Shown: positions 22,858 to 50,821 of the stretch, one piece after another
How positions within the stretch are numbered: position 1 is the first letter of the stretch
How the letters are laid out: every line of letters starts with the position of its first letter
NCBI RefSeq assembly: GCF_020080835.1
Contig: NC_058161.1
Coordinates: 14,745,603 to 14,809,602, forward strand
DNA: 64,000 nt
From: Cotesia glomerata
Lineage: Eukaryota; Arthropoda; Insecta; Hymenoptera; Braconidae
Direction: 5' to 3'
The notes under the pieces: model-generated
The model's database searches: none
What the model was told of the DNA's origin: nothing
The model's input: only the letters and a program-made list of their open reading frames with translations
Position numbers and translations under genes: made by a program

Positions 22858-24198
22858 CATACATATATAAACTTTTGAACTATATATATTTTCTGACTCA
22901 GCTCGACAAACAGAGTCAGAAAATGACTAAATTTTTTAAAAGTTGCGCCATGAGGACGGCTGTAATAGTTAGATTTTTATGAAATCTACTAAAAATTGAT
23001 AAAAATCTGTACGAGATCAACGCTTAAATTAAAATAATTCTGTCAACAATGGTTGAAAAAAAAAAATAGATACATTCAGCTAAATACTAGTATTTATAAG
23101 TTATTAAAGAAATCCATATTGTTTCAAAAACTAGCAATATGTCCGTGTGAGGGAGTTAACCATGAATGAAAACCTTATATCGATTTACCCCATTGTCCTA
23201 CTTATACTTCTCCCAAAAAGTAAATTTACGCTAGAGTTTGAGATTAATATCGTGATTAAATATAATTACGAATCCCGTCAAAATTAGTTGCGAAAAATCT
23301 AAAATTTGTCGCACTAATAATTATTATTTATGAGAACAAAAATTTATAACGCAATCAAAAGTAAATATACGTAAATCAAGAAATTGAGCAGAGCTTGAAG
23401 CGTTTCAAATTGATGTAAAGTGTAAATTTCCGAAATTTCAAATTGTATTAAAATGTAATTTAAAATAAAAAATTTTAATTTTTACTTTAGACATTATACT
23501 AAAGCATATATGAGTTTACAATAAAAATATCCTTGAATTGTTGAAAACTATGTCGATTGGTCAAGTCATTGATTTACGGTATTGCGGCTTAACGTAATTT
23601 TCTTCTTGACTGCACTTACTATAAAAAAAATTAAGTGTGATAATTTGTAATTAGTATTTAAACTCACCGTGGTCATAAATGTATGTTTAATCTCATTTTT
23701 TGAATTCTCTATTATTGAAACTGAGAAATAAAATCACTTGAGTGAGAGTTCAACATTAGGATTGTTAAATAACTACAACTAAAGTTAGAGATTATTGTTG
23801 AAGATAAATTGATGTATATATTACAACACACTAAATTATAATCATAGTATTATGTTATTAGTTAAACTACGGAATATTATTGAAAAAATAAATATTTCCG
23901 TATTATAAAAAATCTTTTACCACAAAGAAACAGCCATGTTACTACTGCTTGTAAAGCTTTCCTCACACATTCCAGGTTTGGGGGTTGGAGGGGCTTGATA
24001 AGGGGTTGATGGGCTAAGCTTTAACCGTACTGAAACGTAAGAGGAAATGATGACGAAACAACCACCCTAGTGACATCTGTGTGCAGTATAATTTTATCCC
24101 TATTTGTTTATATAATTGTTAAAGCATTAATTAACTTATTCACCGTTCAATATCAACTTGTATCTCCATTAAATTTCTTACATTTAATATTTAGTTTA
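22824..24198. other. Gap without recognised gene
   Basis: Starts with the (TA)n tract at about 22824-22870. The rest is AT-rich intergenic sequence with no ORF of note and no matching repeat. A G-rich patch GGTTTGGGGGTTGGAGGGGC near 23970 stands out against the local composition. Confidence 0.4.
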
Positions 24199-24604
24199 TC
24201 AATAATAAATAATAGTTTAAAAAAACTAAAAACACGCTTTTTATAGAAAACCAAACTAAAAAGTAGAAAATAAATTTAAATTAAGAATAGTGTTAAAAAT
24301 TTCAATAAATATAAATTAATAATAGTGTAAATAAAAAAAATGTATTTTATTTTAAAAAAAGCGTGAGGTGCATGGTGTCAATAGTTATAAATATTTTATT
24401 GACAAATATGAGTAGACGGATCATCATTTCTATAATATCTTAAAAAGCACCCCACGCTTTTTAAAATAAAATACATTTTTATTTACACTATTATTAATTT
24501 ATATTTATTGAAATTTTTAACACTATTCTTAATTTAAATTTATTTTCTATTTTTAGTTTGGTTTTCTATAAAAAGCGTGTTTTAGTTTTTAAACTATTAT
24601 TTAT
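24199..24604. repeat. Near-perfect palindrome, 165-bp arms, AAAGCGTG(G)GGTGC at the loop edge
   Basis: The left arm (24199-24372) and right arm (24442-24604) are inverted copies differing mainly by a few short indels. They share AACACGCTTTTTATAGAAAA, CCAAACTAAAAA, AATAGTGTTAAAAATTTCAA and the loop-proximal AAAAGCGTGRGGTGC. The loop is about 70 nt (ATGGTGTCAATAGTT...). An extra partial copy of the outer end (TTTTAGTTTGGTTTATTTAT.AAAGCGTG) follows at 24607-24672. Transcription would give a long dsRNA hairpin. No ORF. Confidence 0.85.
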
Positions 24605-24682
24605 TTTACTTTTAGTTTGGTTTATTTATAAAAGCGTGATTTTAGTTTTTTAAACTATTATTTGTTGATTATCAAAAATATT

Positions 24683-24909
24683 CAGGCGCGCAAATTACCC
24701 ACGGAGAGTTACATACTGACATACAAGTGAAGCTAATAAAAAATAATTATTTATAAATATTATAAATACGGGGAATCAGAGTTCGATTTCGGAGAGCGAG
24801 CCTGAGAAACGGCTACCAGAACCAAGGAAGGCCGCAGGCGCGCAGATTACCCACGGAGAGTTACATACTGACATACTGACAAACTGACATACAAGTGAAG
24901 CTAATATAA
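24683..24909 (+). pseudogene. 18S-rRNA-derived segment, one long and one short copy
   Basis: From about 24770 to 24856 the sequence follows the conserved 5' domain of 18S rRNA: GGGGAATCAGAGTTCGATTT, GGAGAGCGAGCCTGAGAAAC, GGCTACCAGAACCAAGGAAG, GCAGGCGCGCAGATTACCCA. By memory of the consensus it differs at only a few sites, including CATC to GAAC and GGCAG to GGCCG. The end is repeated at 24683-24702 (CAGGCGCGCAAATTACCCAC). Both copies then leave 18S and share CGGAGAGTTACATACTGACA and ACAAGTGAAGCTAATA. This is an rDNA fragment, not a working rRNA gene. Confidence 0.85.
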
Positions 24910-26496
24910 AGCGTGTAAAAAAAAGAGAGGTATTTAAGATAAATTTACTCAATTTCTGTTTCTATGTCTACAAATACTGAAACATTAATAAAATATATAA
25001 AATAAAAATAAAACTTTTTATTAAATATTAATAAAAAATTTTTTATTGCTCATAAGTTTTTTTCGATTATTGTTAAAATGGTAAACTCACAATTTCTTTA
25101 TTTTTGTAAAATCAAATCAGGATTTCTTCTTGATAAATTCTGGATTTTTTATTATGTTTAAAAGAAAAAAAAATTTTTGAATTGAAATTGGTTGGAAGTT
25201 CGAATCGTTTTGCAGATTTTTTCCTTCAAATTATTAATTTTTACGGAACTTTCGAGATAAAAATTGTGAAAACAGTAAAAAATTAATTTTTTTATGTAAA
25301 AAGAAGAAATGCTTAGCGAAAATCATTAATAAATTTTATCCAATTAAGTGTAGTGATTTTTAATATTTCTTTTGTAGTTTATGTCTACAGATAAATAATT
25401 GGAAAAAAAAAATCTGTTTTAAATTATATTTCGAGTTTTCAGGATTTGTACAATATTTTTTTTTCAGCTGAAAATTGATATTAAAAAAAAAATATTTTGT
25501 TCTATTTATAATGAACTTTTGAAAAATAAGTGAATATTAAAAAAAATTTTACCATGTATATTTCATGGCCAGAAATGGCCAGAAATGGCCATGGTCATAG
25601 ATATATTCTTCAGAAGCTTCTGTTCAAATAAATTCGTTTTTTACAGAATAACTTCATCCGAATCTCTTTGAGATTTGAGAAGAAACAATTATTTTAATGT
25701 GCTCAAAAATGAATTTCTATTCAAAATAGTTTGTGTAAAAAATTGGACACTGTTATGCATTAATATGTTAAGTGCTATGGAAATCTTATGTACTCAACAC
25801 ACTATTGCATAACAGAGTCCAATTAATGGTTAAATTACAAAATTTTTGAATATGGTTTTTGAACCAGCAAAAAAAGGTCGATGATTTTTGGCACATAAAT
25901 TTGATTATGAAGAGTTGTAATCTTCCAAGAAATATTTATTAAATAGTTTCATAACACTTAGCGTTGTTTTTGATACCCAAAAAGTAAATAGATTCTAAAC
26001 TTAATTAGCTCCAAAATTTAAAAAATTTTGAAAATTATTAAACGCTATCTTCCCAACAAATTTTTTGATTTTGTTGCATTTGACAAGGTTTTGTAAAATC
26101 ACAAAAGTGATAAAATTCTTCAGATCAATCTATTTAGAAAATCAAAAATTATTTTGGAAAAATACTTTCAAATTTTAAATAAAAAATTGATACTGATATA
26201 ACTAAAATGATGAAATATCAGAAAAATAAGCATTACAAAAATGATTAATATTAACACTGAAATTAAGAAAAAGTAATAATAAGTTATTTAATAATTATTC
26301 GTAGCGTAAATTATTAAATTATATACATAAGATAGATTGGATGAAACTGTAAATAAAGTATTTTATAACAATAATAATTTTAGTAAATTAAATTTATTCT
26401 AAATTATAAAAAGTGTTTGATTTTAAAATGTAATCTATAATTTTTTAAAAATTATTAGTAAACACTTAGAAAAGTAAAAAAAAAATCAACAATTAA
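24910..26496. other. Gap downstream of the GH27 gene
   Basis: AT-rich, with no coding sequence apart from what lies in the GH27 3' UTR (just left of 26497). Contains a short tandem of GGCCAGAAAT (25567-25590) and the hairpin at 25741-25824, listed separately. Confidence 0.5.
25741..25824. ncRNA. 84-nt hairpin, pre-miRNA-like
   Basis: Arms 25741-25775 and 25790-25824 (35 nt each) are inverted copies with 29 identical positions; one of the six differences becomes a G-U pair. The first 20 nt of the 5' arm (AATTGGACACTGTTATGCAT) have only two mismatches to the 3' arm. The loop is 14 nt. Size and shape suit a miRNA precursor, but a tiny MITE (AATT at both outer ends) is equally possible. Confidence 0.4.
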
Positions 26497-42232
<15,736 letters not shown>

Positions 42233-45200
42233 TTATAAATAGTTATAATAATAAAACATCAACAGTCTACTGTAGTATTGCCCTGTAAACAACTAAAATA
42301 CTACGAGCATAGTTAAAGTATTTATTTTATGAGGATTGGAGAATACAAATGTTACACGAGTAGGGAGAGATAAAATAGTAAAAAGACACGATCATTGGAC
42401 TATCCTCAGTGATTACTTATCTTCCTTTTTTAGTCATGAAAGTAAAAAAATAAGAAAAAAAAACCGTCAATTGATAACTAATTCACCTTTGGATTTACCG
42501 AGTAAAATGAAACTGATAGGAGTTTCAGTTTAGTTGGCGTATCAAGATGAGAAGTTTACTTTCACCCAATGCCCCATTTCATTTTTATACTTGCTTATAG
42601 CTATACTCGAATAGATATTAACTTAAGCCGTTTCCTTTTTACTTATACATTGGAAAGAACATAATACTACTGTGACTACATAAGTATACTACATTAAATT
42701 GATCCAAGTTCCACTCTTTTTCATTCTTAAATCTGCTTTTCTGTTATACCTTTCGTTAAATCAGTGTTGTCAACTCTATGAGTGGAAATTACGTGATCAG
42801 GGACGTATTATTATACATGAATCGCGATAAAAAAATAAAAGATATTTTTTACTGTTGTAAAATTATTTAATTTTCATTCAGTGTGCGGCAACAAAACTAT
42901 TTTTCAATGATATCCCCAACGGTTGCTCTTTTTTGTCGCAATAATTGTTTTCTAATTACTAATTTTTGAATGAAATAATTGATATTTTTTTCTTATTATC
43001 AATTTTTTTTTTTTAATTATCATATTTATTTTTCTAATTATTAATTTTTCAGGGACATAAGTAATATTTTTTTTCTCATTACTCATTTTAAAAAAACAAA
43101 TTAGATGTTTGATTTCCTAATTATTAATTTTTTAAGAAAAGTCACTATCTTATTTAATTATTTTAAATTAAATTAATTAAACAAGGTAATTGTAATTTTA
43201 CAAAAAAAATCAAACTATATAAAAATAACTATAAATTAATAGCAAATATTTCGAAAGATTAGTAGTTATTAATATACTTTCGTTCATTGTTCTTTTTTAG
43301 CCACGCTCTTATTACATTTCATTAAATAATTTTTAATCCGAAATATTGCAAAAAAGTTGGTAATATTTTTTTTCTAAATTCTACTGAAAAAAAAAAAAAT
43401 TAGCTTATGAAAATCGAAGACTCGTTCTAGAAAAATAAAAATTTTTATTTTTCAATTAAAAATTTTTATTTTTTTTTAGATTCAGAATTCTAAATTGATC
43501 GATGACAAAAACTCCAAATTCGAATAAAACATTTTTGAAAATAGCAATTTTGCTGTTTTTCAACGAAATTTTTGAGAACTAAGTTTTTTTTTACTAGTCA
43601 TTTCTTTTTTTTTAAGCAAATAATTTGAAACTTTGTTTCTTCATCGTTTTTTATTTTAAAATTATAGATTTGCGCTGATAAAAAAAAAGATACTTAATTT
43701 CTGAAAATTCGTCTAAATTTGACATAACAAATATATTTACTACAATTTTTTCTTAAAAATTTCTGAAATATGATATCTGAATTTTATTTTCAAACTTCGG
43801 AATTCGAAATTTTATCATCAATTTCGTTATTTTATCAATAAATTATTTATTTAAAAAATTAATATTTAAGAAAAGTGACTATCAAAATTTTTAAAGATTA
43901 GTGTGTTATTTATAGACTTTTAATTTCAAAAAAATATAAAAAAAATCGTGTGTGTCAGCTCCGACGCACGACTGGAGTTTACTCATTACGAACGATTATA
44001 TCGAATATACTTATAGATTAGTAAATTATGGTAAATGGAATGCAATTAATTAATTATGCAATTAATTTGTCAAAATAGCTAATTCTATTAACTTGTTAAT
44101 ATTTTTAAATCACAAATTAATATCGATAGATATAAATAAAAAAATTATGTGTAAACTCCAATAAACTCCAAAAATTTGTTTAAGAAACAATTTTTCTTTT
44201 AAAAATCATTATTTGTATCAAAGATTGAAATTTCATAAAAAAATTTTCAATTATCTTATAAACAACGCATTTGTTTATAACAATTTTTTAAACAATAAAA
44301 GATAAAAATTTTAAAAAGTTATTTCCATGCAGCTTCTGACAACATAAAAATGGATCATTAATAATATTTTGAAAAAATAAATTTTTCTGATGATTAATTT
44401 AAGTTTTGAATTTTGCAACAACGAAAATTATTAATAAAAAATTGAAAAATTTTTTAATTTTTCGAACGGGGATCTATTCTGCGAAGCCTTCCAAGAATTG
44501 CTCCAAGAGAGGAAAAAAATCTCAAATAGTTACAATTTAACAATTATCACACTTGCAATGTACATGTTCAAGCAGAAAAAAAAATTATCAATTAACAATT
44601 GCATAAATAATTGAAAAATTGTGATAAAAATTTTTTCAGGCGGATTATTGTTCATTTATATATCAAGTAAGCCCCTGATTTTTTTCATTTCTTAAATTTT
44701 ATATTTAATATGTTAAAATAATTTTTATTAATCAAGTGTTCAAAGTCATTTTCGACCGTATTTTCATCCCTCTGGGAAAATGATTAATATTGGTCCTACA
44801 GTTCCCGGAGTCAAGATTTTTTTCTAGGAAATTTTTTCCTTTTTTTGAATTTTAAAAAAAATTTTTAAAATCTTTATTAGTTTTTAAGATATTTGTAAAA
44901 AACTAAACCCCTATTTTTTCAGTTAATTCTTAATAACCTTTGCAATTTTTCCAGGCGGAACTTCATTTTTTTCAAAAATCATCAAGATCCCATTTCGAAT
45001 CGAATGACACCTCAATCATAATTTTCGGAGACTGCTGAAAAAAGTTGACAAAAAAGGCACTTATTGACTAGACTACATACCCATACGCCTTATATGAAAA
45101 TCGATTCTTAAGGAGTAAACTCCAAAAACTCCAAAAAATTTCAAGTAATTTAGAATTGCAAAAGCATATGGCAGAAAATATAAAGTCAATATTTAAATTT

Positions 45201-47149
45201 CTCAGTAAATTTTATTTTGGTAATCAGAAATCAATTGAAAAAATTAAAGAAGAATAGAAGAAAAGTAACAGAGTATTTGATAGCAAAACTTGCTTTTGAA
45301 AACTAAGATCGATAAAATTTATCTTACTAATTTTCTCTCCAAAGTATAATATTTATCAAATATTAAATTCTACATTATTTAAAAATCCGTATATGAGTAA
45401 AAAACCTTTTTCTACTTAAAGTAAACTGCCTTCACACTTTTAAATTCCGGCAACACTATACTTGTTACGTTTTTAAATTATTTCCAATCACTACAACACC
45501 GCATATGCAGTAATGTAAAAAATTTTCTACTGCAACGATGCCGCGCTAAGGCTAAAACGTTAAGAATACAGTTTTATCACCGCAGAAGCACCACAGTACT
45601 TAAAAAATTTTTCCAATTCACTGATGCTACGCCTTAATTACATTAAAACATTTTTATGAGTACCACAAGGTTGCCGCAGAACAACTGTGGCATTGGAAAG
45701 AAAAATTCACTTGCTACTCTATCATATCACAGCTGAATTGATTTTTTTAATAATTTTATTTTATAGAGAAATCACTACTTCTCAATAGAAAAAGAAGTAA
45801 AAAAATAATTATAATTTTAAACCAGCTTGTAAAAATGACAAAAATAAATTTAATTTTAATTTACAGAAGAAATTAAACAGTTTAAGCGTGATGAATAAAT
45901 TCTTGCAAGATATTTAATTGTTCAATTGTAGAGCTTGATTATTTAGATATTTTTGTAAATTTATGATGTAAATTACGTCAAAATGTATACGATACTGAGT
46001 TTAACAGATATCTAACAATTTTTTAGATTTTTATAATAATATTCAAGAAATTGTTATTTTTAAATCAAGTTTTAATCGAAAAAAGCTCAATAGCTTATAA
46101 AAGTCTAAAAAGTTTTGATTTCACCAATTTCAAACGAGATCATCGGAAATTATCCATAAAGTATGGAGGTACATCTACCTTTCATACTAAAAAGTATCTT
46201 CTCATATATCGATTGGATTTTTCGGTCGGTTGAATTTTGAAATTTGATTTTCTTACGAATAAAATACGTCAAATGTAAACTTAGTTGTAATCGCTTGATA
46301 TTTTTGATATTTCAAGAAATTAAAAAATTGTAAAAAAAAATTGAATGAAAGTGAGACATTTCATTGACCTCTTCGAATTAAAAACCTATATAATATTGTA
46401 TCTTTAATTTGGAATTCGATAAAGTTAATAATAAATTATACGTTTTTGAGAGATCTAAGTAACAGTTTCAGTGGCGCGTTAAATTATTTACATACGGTCT
46501 ATAAAAATAATTTTATCGTAAAACACGCTTTTGATGAAAAACATTTACTTAATGATAATTATAATTATAATAAACATTTGTTTTCGATAATTTAATTTAA
46601 ACATCTCAAAGAAGTATGAAACTTCTTATCAAAGTATGATTTTCATACTTTTTTAAGTTAATGTAAGTGTCTGATAAAGTAAATAAATTTTTTATTTGTT
46701 TTGATAAATTTCTATAAATAGAATTTAAAAATGAATTTTTTTTATTTTCTTGACACAGCCCAACAGTAAAATTATAAACGAAAATTGATTTTTAATCAAA
46801 TAATTGTTAATATTACCAGACTAGTATTATTTTAGCCTACTTTTTACTTTAAGTTATATTTTTTTTCTATATTAAATTAATTGTAATGAATAAAAGTGAT
46901 AACATTTAGACACTACATTATTCCATTGTTGTATTTTTATTTATTTAGAATAAATTTTTTGTTAAATTATTATACACATTTATTAGTTAGCATATTTCTA
47001 TAGCCTCCTGCATGTGGTACATTCCTCCGCTGTACATTCCTCCCATAAAAATAATAAAATAACTGAACTTAGAAATGGTTTTATTTTATAACTGCTTATT
47101 TTTATATTTTGTATATTATTGCAGACATTTTTTTTTTTTTTTAAGAAAT
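42233..47149. other. 4.9-kb gap upstream of the GH27 gene
   Basis: The first few hundred bases should hold the GH27 promoter, but no clear core element was identified. The remainder is AT-rich with no ORF above chance. A family C end (ACGATACTGAGTTTAACAGA) sits at about 45986. A less AT-rich stretch at about 45440-45720, with repeated GCCGCAG/CACCACAG words, is unexplained. Confidence 0.5.
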
Positions 47150-47494
47150 TATCGGCACGATTACGATTCGTACGGCGCCACGATTTGAAGGTGAATTCTT
47201 ATAGATCTCAACGAAAGAAAACGAAATGAAAGAATAAAATTTTTCGATATCTCGCTTAGTTTCCGAGATATCGAGGCTTAAAAATCGAAAAAATTTTTTT
47301 TCACTTTTTTTAACATATTTCCATAGATTTTTGATAAGAAATGGAAAAGAATGAATAAAATATTTCGATATCTTGAACAGTTTACGAGATATCAACACTT
47401 CAAGATTCAACAAAATGAAAAATTTATTAAAAAAATTTTTATTTTTCAATTTTATAAGTTAAAAAAAAAATTTTCAAAATAAAAAAAAAAAAAA

Positions 47495-47525
<31 letters not shown>

Positions 47526-48407
47526 TCCTTAAATAGTAAGAGCAATTTCAAGCGCACTGTCTATTAAAAATTTAAATATCGCGCTTCATCTAAATATTAA
47601 ATTTGACTAATAAAAAAAATGGTTTTTTATTATCGATCTAAGGTAATCCAATTTTTGATTCCTTTTACCGTCAAATATGCTCTAGTGGCTAGAATTGGAA
47701 CCTTCTTGTCAAAAAATAAATTTAAAAATTTGAAAATATAAATCATATATTAATCATATATATATTAGGGTGTGTCAATTTTAGGCGACTTTTTTTTTTA
47801 AACGAAAAAACAGGCTGAAAACTTGCATGAAGGTGAGAACAGAAGCCTGTTCAAATCGGAGCTCTTAATATTTATATTTAGAGGTGTCTGTCCCTAATTT
47901 TCCATTTCCCATTTAAATAACATAGAAAAAAAAATTCTTTCTTTTGTTTATTTTTCTAGCTCAGTATACGCACCTCATATAAATAAGTCCATAGCATATT
48001 CTTGTAGAAAATTCAACGTTCTACAAAAAAGGTCTCTTACACTTTTATCATAAAGACAGCCGTTCTAAAGTTATTCTGACGTAAACTTCTAAATGTATAA
48101 AATTTTGATTATTCAAGTATTAAACTGATACAAATTAATTTATTACTGTCTTAAAAATTATTTGTATATGTAAAATTGGTTCTGATGCGCTAACATTTTC
48201 ATAAACTTAAAAAAAATTACTTATGTATCAAATTTTTTTCTTCTTTATTTCATTTATTGTAAGAAAATCATGACCCGAGTTGAATGAATTAAATTTTTAA
48301 AAAGTTTCACAGAATTATCAATTTATTACTCTACACGGAGAGAAAAGATAAGTTTGGAAAATCAGAAAAGTGCACGTCTCATAACGCTCATTTATCAGAA
48401 AAAAATC

Positions 48408-48720
48408 TGGAAAACGGTTGACCCTGGAGGCCATCCCTGCAACTTCCGCTAATTAAATATCTAAGCGCTTAAAATTGCACTTATGAGGTTTTTGAGCTTT
48501 TCAAGTCAAAAGTCTGATAAAAGTTTCATAAAACACTATTTTAAAACCCATTTTCACGTTCTTGGTATCGATCGACGTGATTTTTTAGACACCGAAAATT
48601 ATTTTATTTCATCAAAAACAATCCAAAAGAAATGTCGACGTTATGTAAAAAAAACATTTTTTTGATTATTCGTTAATTCATTCAAGAGTTATTGCACTTC
48701 AAAAGTTATAGCGAAATTAA
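48408..48720. repeat. Dispersed repeat family B, fragment (copy 4)
   Basis: AAAACGGTTGACCCTGGAGG, then GCCATCCCTGCAACTTCCGC and AAGCGCTTAAAATTGCACTT, match copy 3 in the same orientation for about 120 bp before divergence. The far end with TAGCGGGAAGTTAA is absent. Confidence 0.65.
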
Positions 48721-48831
48721 CTAAATGAACAATTAACTCAATTGTTTTATTTTATTTTGGAAGCTTCGTGTAATATTTTTCTAATTTTAGGTAAGTAAAT
48801 GTTTAAACAAAAGTAATTTAGATTGTACTTA

Positions 48832-49000
48832 CTCGTAAATAAGCCAACACAAACGCGGGTAATCGTGTTGCGCCTTTTTAACATGGTTTAAATGTGTGTT
48901 TTATTCGTAATTAGGCCATCACAAACGCGGGTAATCGTGTTGCGCCCTTTTAACATAGTTTGAATGTGTATTTTACTTGTCAATAGGCTAACATAAGTGC
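48832..49000. repeat. 73-bp tandem repeat, 2 good copies plus a decayed third
   Basis: Units share TTACTCGTAAATAAGCCAAC/TTATTCGTAATTAGGCCATC, then ACAAACGCGGGTAATCGTGT, TGCGCC(T/C)TTTTAACAT and GGTTTAAATGTGT. The second unit begins about 48900 and a weak third (TTACTTGTCAATAGGCTAAC) begins about 48973. No coding sense. Confidence 0.8.
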
Positions 49001-49205
49001 GTATAATTGCGAAAAAAAAATTTTTAATCAAAAAATCTATGAAAATATGTTAAAAAAAGTGAAAAAAATTTTTTTCAATTTTTAAGCCTCGATATCTCGG
49101 AAACTAAGCGAGATATCGAAAAATTTTATTCTTTCATTTCGTTTTCTTTCGTTGAGATCTATAAGAATTCGCCTTCAAATCGTGGCGCCGTACGAATCGT
49201 AATTT

Positions 49206-49584
49206 CCTGTGATGTAGCAGCACATGCCGCCATCTACATAGGATATAAATTAGCGGTTTATTTAAATTCAAATCAGACAAATAATTGATTAATAATATAA
49301 TTATAAGGATAATTATTTGTAGAAAAATAATAAGAATAATATTAAGAACATCGTAACAAAGAAAATAAAACATATGGAATACTTAAATATAGAATGGTCA
49401 CTCGAGAGGAAAATAAAATATAATATCTCGAGAAAAGCTATAAAAAGGAGAAACTAAAATCTTAAATAACAAATACATCTTTGTTTCTTAGAGACTCTAG
49501 CAAAATACTACAATTTATGACTTTGAATAAAGGACTTTTTGAAAAATTAACTTTTTAAAATGACTTTTTAAAAAAGGACAATTA
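49206..49584. other. Short gap, nothing recognised
   Basis: AT-rich sequence between the foldback element and the retrotransposon fragment. The ORF read on the minus strand here is hydrophobic low complexity and is not supported. Confidence 0.4.
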
Positions 49585-50420
49585 AAAAATTACTTGTATC
49601 GGCAACTATTTTACCGTTAATTGATTATTGCTCTATAGTATTATTAAATGCAACTGATGAAAATGATTGTTAACTCCAGCGTTCTTTAAATTCAACAATT
49701 CGCTTCATCTTCAATTTAAAGCGAGATGAACATGTCTCGCCTTATAGACGTGAACTGGGATGGCTCTCGATAAAGAGTCGTCGAATTTATTTTACTTGTT
49801 GTTACTTTTATAAATTATTAGAAATTGGTAAACCTAGCTATTTGCGCGAATTATTTCAAGAAGACCTTACTGTAAGACGCTCTGAGAGACTAGCAGCCAA
49901 GAAAAATAATATTCTCTTTAAATTCCCAAATTTCAGTACCACTCATTATGAGTCTTCTTTCGTAATTACAGTTATACGATTATGGGAAGAACTACCAGAG
50001 GACATTATAAATTCATCAAGCTTGGAGGTTTTCAAAAATAAAATTTTTGATTATTTATTTAATTTAGATGTTTGATCATAAACTGTTGTAAATGCTTCTA
50101 TCATTATTTTATTAATCTTCAAACTTCGTTAACCTTCTTTATATAGCTTCTTTTTAATTTAAAGTTTCCTACCTGTCTCTTTAGTAACATCAAAGATTCT
50201 TAAAATTATTAGTTAATTCTTTATAAATTAAATTTTTATATTAATTTTTAATGTAGTATATAATATTATCACCTATCTAAAAATATTATTGTGTAAAACA
50301 CTCTAAATATTTATAAGTTAAACTGCACAATAATGTAAAATTATATGTATACTTACTCTTTGTCATTCGGCAACTGCCTTGACATAATTTTGTTAATAAA
50401 CTAAACTAAACTAAACTTTA
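49585..50420 (+). pseudogene. 5'-truncated non-LTR retrotransposon, RT C-terminal part (broken)
   Basis: Readable as LVSATILPLIDYCSIVLL then, after a break with a stop, LQRSLNSTIRFIFNLKRDEH, YRRELGWLSIKSRRIYF and the open stretch 49842-50075 (LRELFQEDLTVRRSERLAAK... VITVIRLWEELPEDIINSSS). It is clearly the same family as 36545-37735. The 3' UTR ends with GTCATTCGGCAACTGCCTTG followed by an AACTA-type tail (AATAAACTAAACTAAACTAA) near 50395-50420. Dead copy, shorter than the other. Confidence 0.8.
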
Positions 50421-50821
50421 TTATCCTAGGCTAAACTAAATATTCCCTTTTTTATGGCTTTTCTTCTAACCAGGCAACGACTACGACGCGATGTGTTAAA
50501 CACATGGTTATTTTCACTTTTCCGAGAGAAAATTAAGCGAAGGCGTCACTTTTACTTTTGAGTCCCTCTCTTGAAGAAATCGACCAATTAGAAATCATTC
50601 TTATAATAAATCCAACCCTAAAGCTAAAATCTCCCCTCTAAAATAAGTTATTAACTCGATGTAAAACTTAGGAAAATAAAGATATAGCGGTAAGCAAGTA
50701 ACTCCTGTATATGAAACATCTTACAATATATCCCATATAACTTGCATATAAAATCTCATCATTCATAATACCGAATGCCAAGTCCTCATCCTAACTAGTA
50801 TAAATTAATAATAATATTTAG

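Larger units (their letters stand above)
47150..49205. mobile_element. 2-kb foldback element with nearly identical arms of about 190 bp
   Basis: Left arm about 47155-47340 (GATTACGATTCGTACGGCGC...CACTTTTTTTAACATATTTCC) and right arm about 49015-49203 are inverted copies with only about five differences by eye: AAGGTGAATT/AAGGCGAATT, A-run lengths, CCATAG/TCATAG. CGATATCTCG palindromic words lie inside each arm and recur in the left body (47366). Between the arms lie (AAT)n (47496-47524), a solo TTAGGGTG MITE end (47766), a family B fragment (48408) and a 73-bp tandem repeat (48832-49000). No transposase. Confidence 0.75.

Noticed and set aside
48832..49000. CRISPR-like repeats
   Set aside because: The units are contiguous tandem copies without spacers, in a eukaryotic genome.
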